Shown here one piece after another: positions 1-5,531 of a DNA stretch of 5,531 bases (within the stretch, counting starts at the first letter, position 1; each line of letters starts with the position of its first letter). Origin of the DNA: an uncultured Chloroflexota bacterium (GTDB taxonomy: Bacteria; Chloroflexota; Limnocylindria; Limnocylindrales; CSP1-4); the NCBI GenBank assembly GCA_903930745.1, contig CAIYZX010000216.1, forward strand, positions 1-5,531, in the 5' to 3' direction. The notes under the pieces were generated by a model. That model saw only the letters and a program-made list of their open reading frames with translations. It did no database searches and was not told where the DNA came from. Position numbers and translations under genes: made by a program.

Positions 1-3248
<3,248 letters not shown>

Positions 3249-3253
3249 CGGTC

Positions 3254-3259
3254 TCCTCC
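3254..3259 (-). promoter_or_regulatory. rpoC ribosome binding site
   Basis: In the minus-strand direction GGAGGA lies five bases (GACCG) before the ATG at 3248. This is a near-perfect Shine-Dalgarno at good spacing and fixes the rpoC start. Its first base is also the last base of the adjacent hairpin stem. Confidence 0.9.
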
Positions 3260-3284
3260 GCGCCGCCGCGGCCCTGGCGGCGCG
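3259..3284 (-). promoter_or_regulatory. Perfect 9-bp GC-only inverted repeat beside the rpoC ribosome binding site
   Basis: Plus-strand arms cgcgccgcc (3259-3267) and ggcggcgcg (3276-3284) are exact reverse complements around an 8-base loop. In the transcript the 3' arm ends on the first G of the rpoC Shine-Dalgarno, leaving GAGGA just outside the stem. No U-run follows, so it is not a canonical intrinsic terminator. It could influence rpoC translation, mRNA processing or polymerase pausing, or be an incidental product of very GC-rich DNA. The repeat is certain; a function is not. Confidence 0.5.
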
Positions 3285-3356
3285 TACGTGGGTGACTTCG
3301 AGAAGGGGCCGTGCCGGCCGGACGCCGACCCCCCTCGGTGCAGGTGGGTTCGGGTG

Positions 3357-5531
<2,175 letters not shown>

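Larger units (their letters stand above)
3249..3356 (-). other. rpoB-rpoC intergenic spacer, open in the shared frame
   Basis: The spacer is 108 bases, exactly 36 codons, and contains no stop codon in the frame used by both rpoB and rpoC. It holds the rpoC ribosome binding site, a strong inverted repeat next to it (3259-3284) and a weaker one (5-bp arms, 3307-3311 and 3315-3319, 3-base loop). I see no convincing minus-strand promoter and no hairpin followed by a U-run, so transcription through from rpoB into rpoC is expected. An in-frame translation would be rich in Pro, Arg and Ala with no recognisable domain. Confidence 0.85.

Noticed and set aside
3307..3319. Possible terminator: inverted repeat ggccg/cggcc with a 3-base loop in the spacer
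   Set aside because: The stem is only 5 bp and is followed in the transcript by a C-rich stretch, not a U-run; short GC palindromes are expected in this composition.

Overview
The window is a piece of a bacterial chromosome that carries the RNA polymerase core operon on the minus strand. The 3' part of rpoB (beta subunit) reads leftwards from the right edge to a TAG at 3357-3359. A 108-base spacer follows, and then the 5' two thirds or more of rpoC (beta-prime subunit) starts at 3248 and runs off the left edge. Both proteins are intact in frame over the visible parts, with all expected catalytic and zinc-binding residues present. They would form the two large halves of the core enzyme's active-site cleft. 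There is no mobile element, CRISPR array, tRNA/rRNA gene or plus-strand gene that I can support.

Organism: DNA is very GC rich (roughly two thirds by eye) with strong G/C preference at third codon positions. The RpoC clamp and active-site sequence resembles high-GC Chloroflexota and, more distantly, Actinomycetota. Several features suggest a high-GC member of the Chloroflexota or a neighbouring terrestrial lineage: the 'ADGSPVVSPTQDMVLGNYYL' type segment after the catalytic loop, lack of the proteobacterial RpoB flap-region insertion, a long helical insertion in the RpoC clamp, and a roughly 50-residue insertion in RpoB. This placement is inference from memory of family sequences, not a database result.

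Layout: 5531-3357 (minus) is rpoB from a residue equivalent to about E. coli beta R548 to the C-terminus, 724 codons. 3356-3249 is the spacer, holding a perfect 9-bp GC-only inverted repeat directly beside the rpoC Shine-Dalgarno. 3248-1 (minus) is rpoC, 1082 complete codons, ending inside the second zinc-binding site.

What deserves a second look is lineage-specific decoration on a conserved machine, not a new system: (i) a helical insertion of about 184 residues in RpoC at the site where Thermus and actinobacterial enzymes carry their own insertions; (ii) a roughly 50-residue RpoB insertion that looks like a beta-hairpin/helix module also seen elsewhere in RpoC; (iii) a spacer that is open in the shared rpoB/rpoC frame, so one TAG separates the two proteins; (iv) the hairpin next to the rpoC ribosome binding site. 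I found no evidence of an undescribed multi-gene system.
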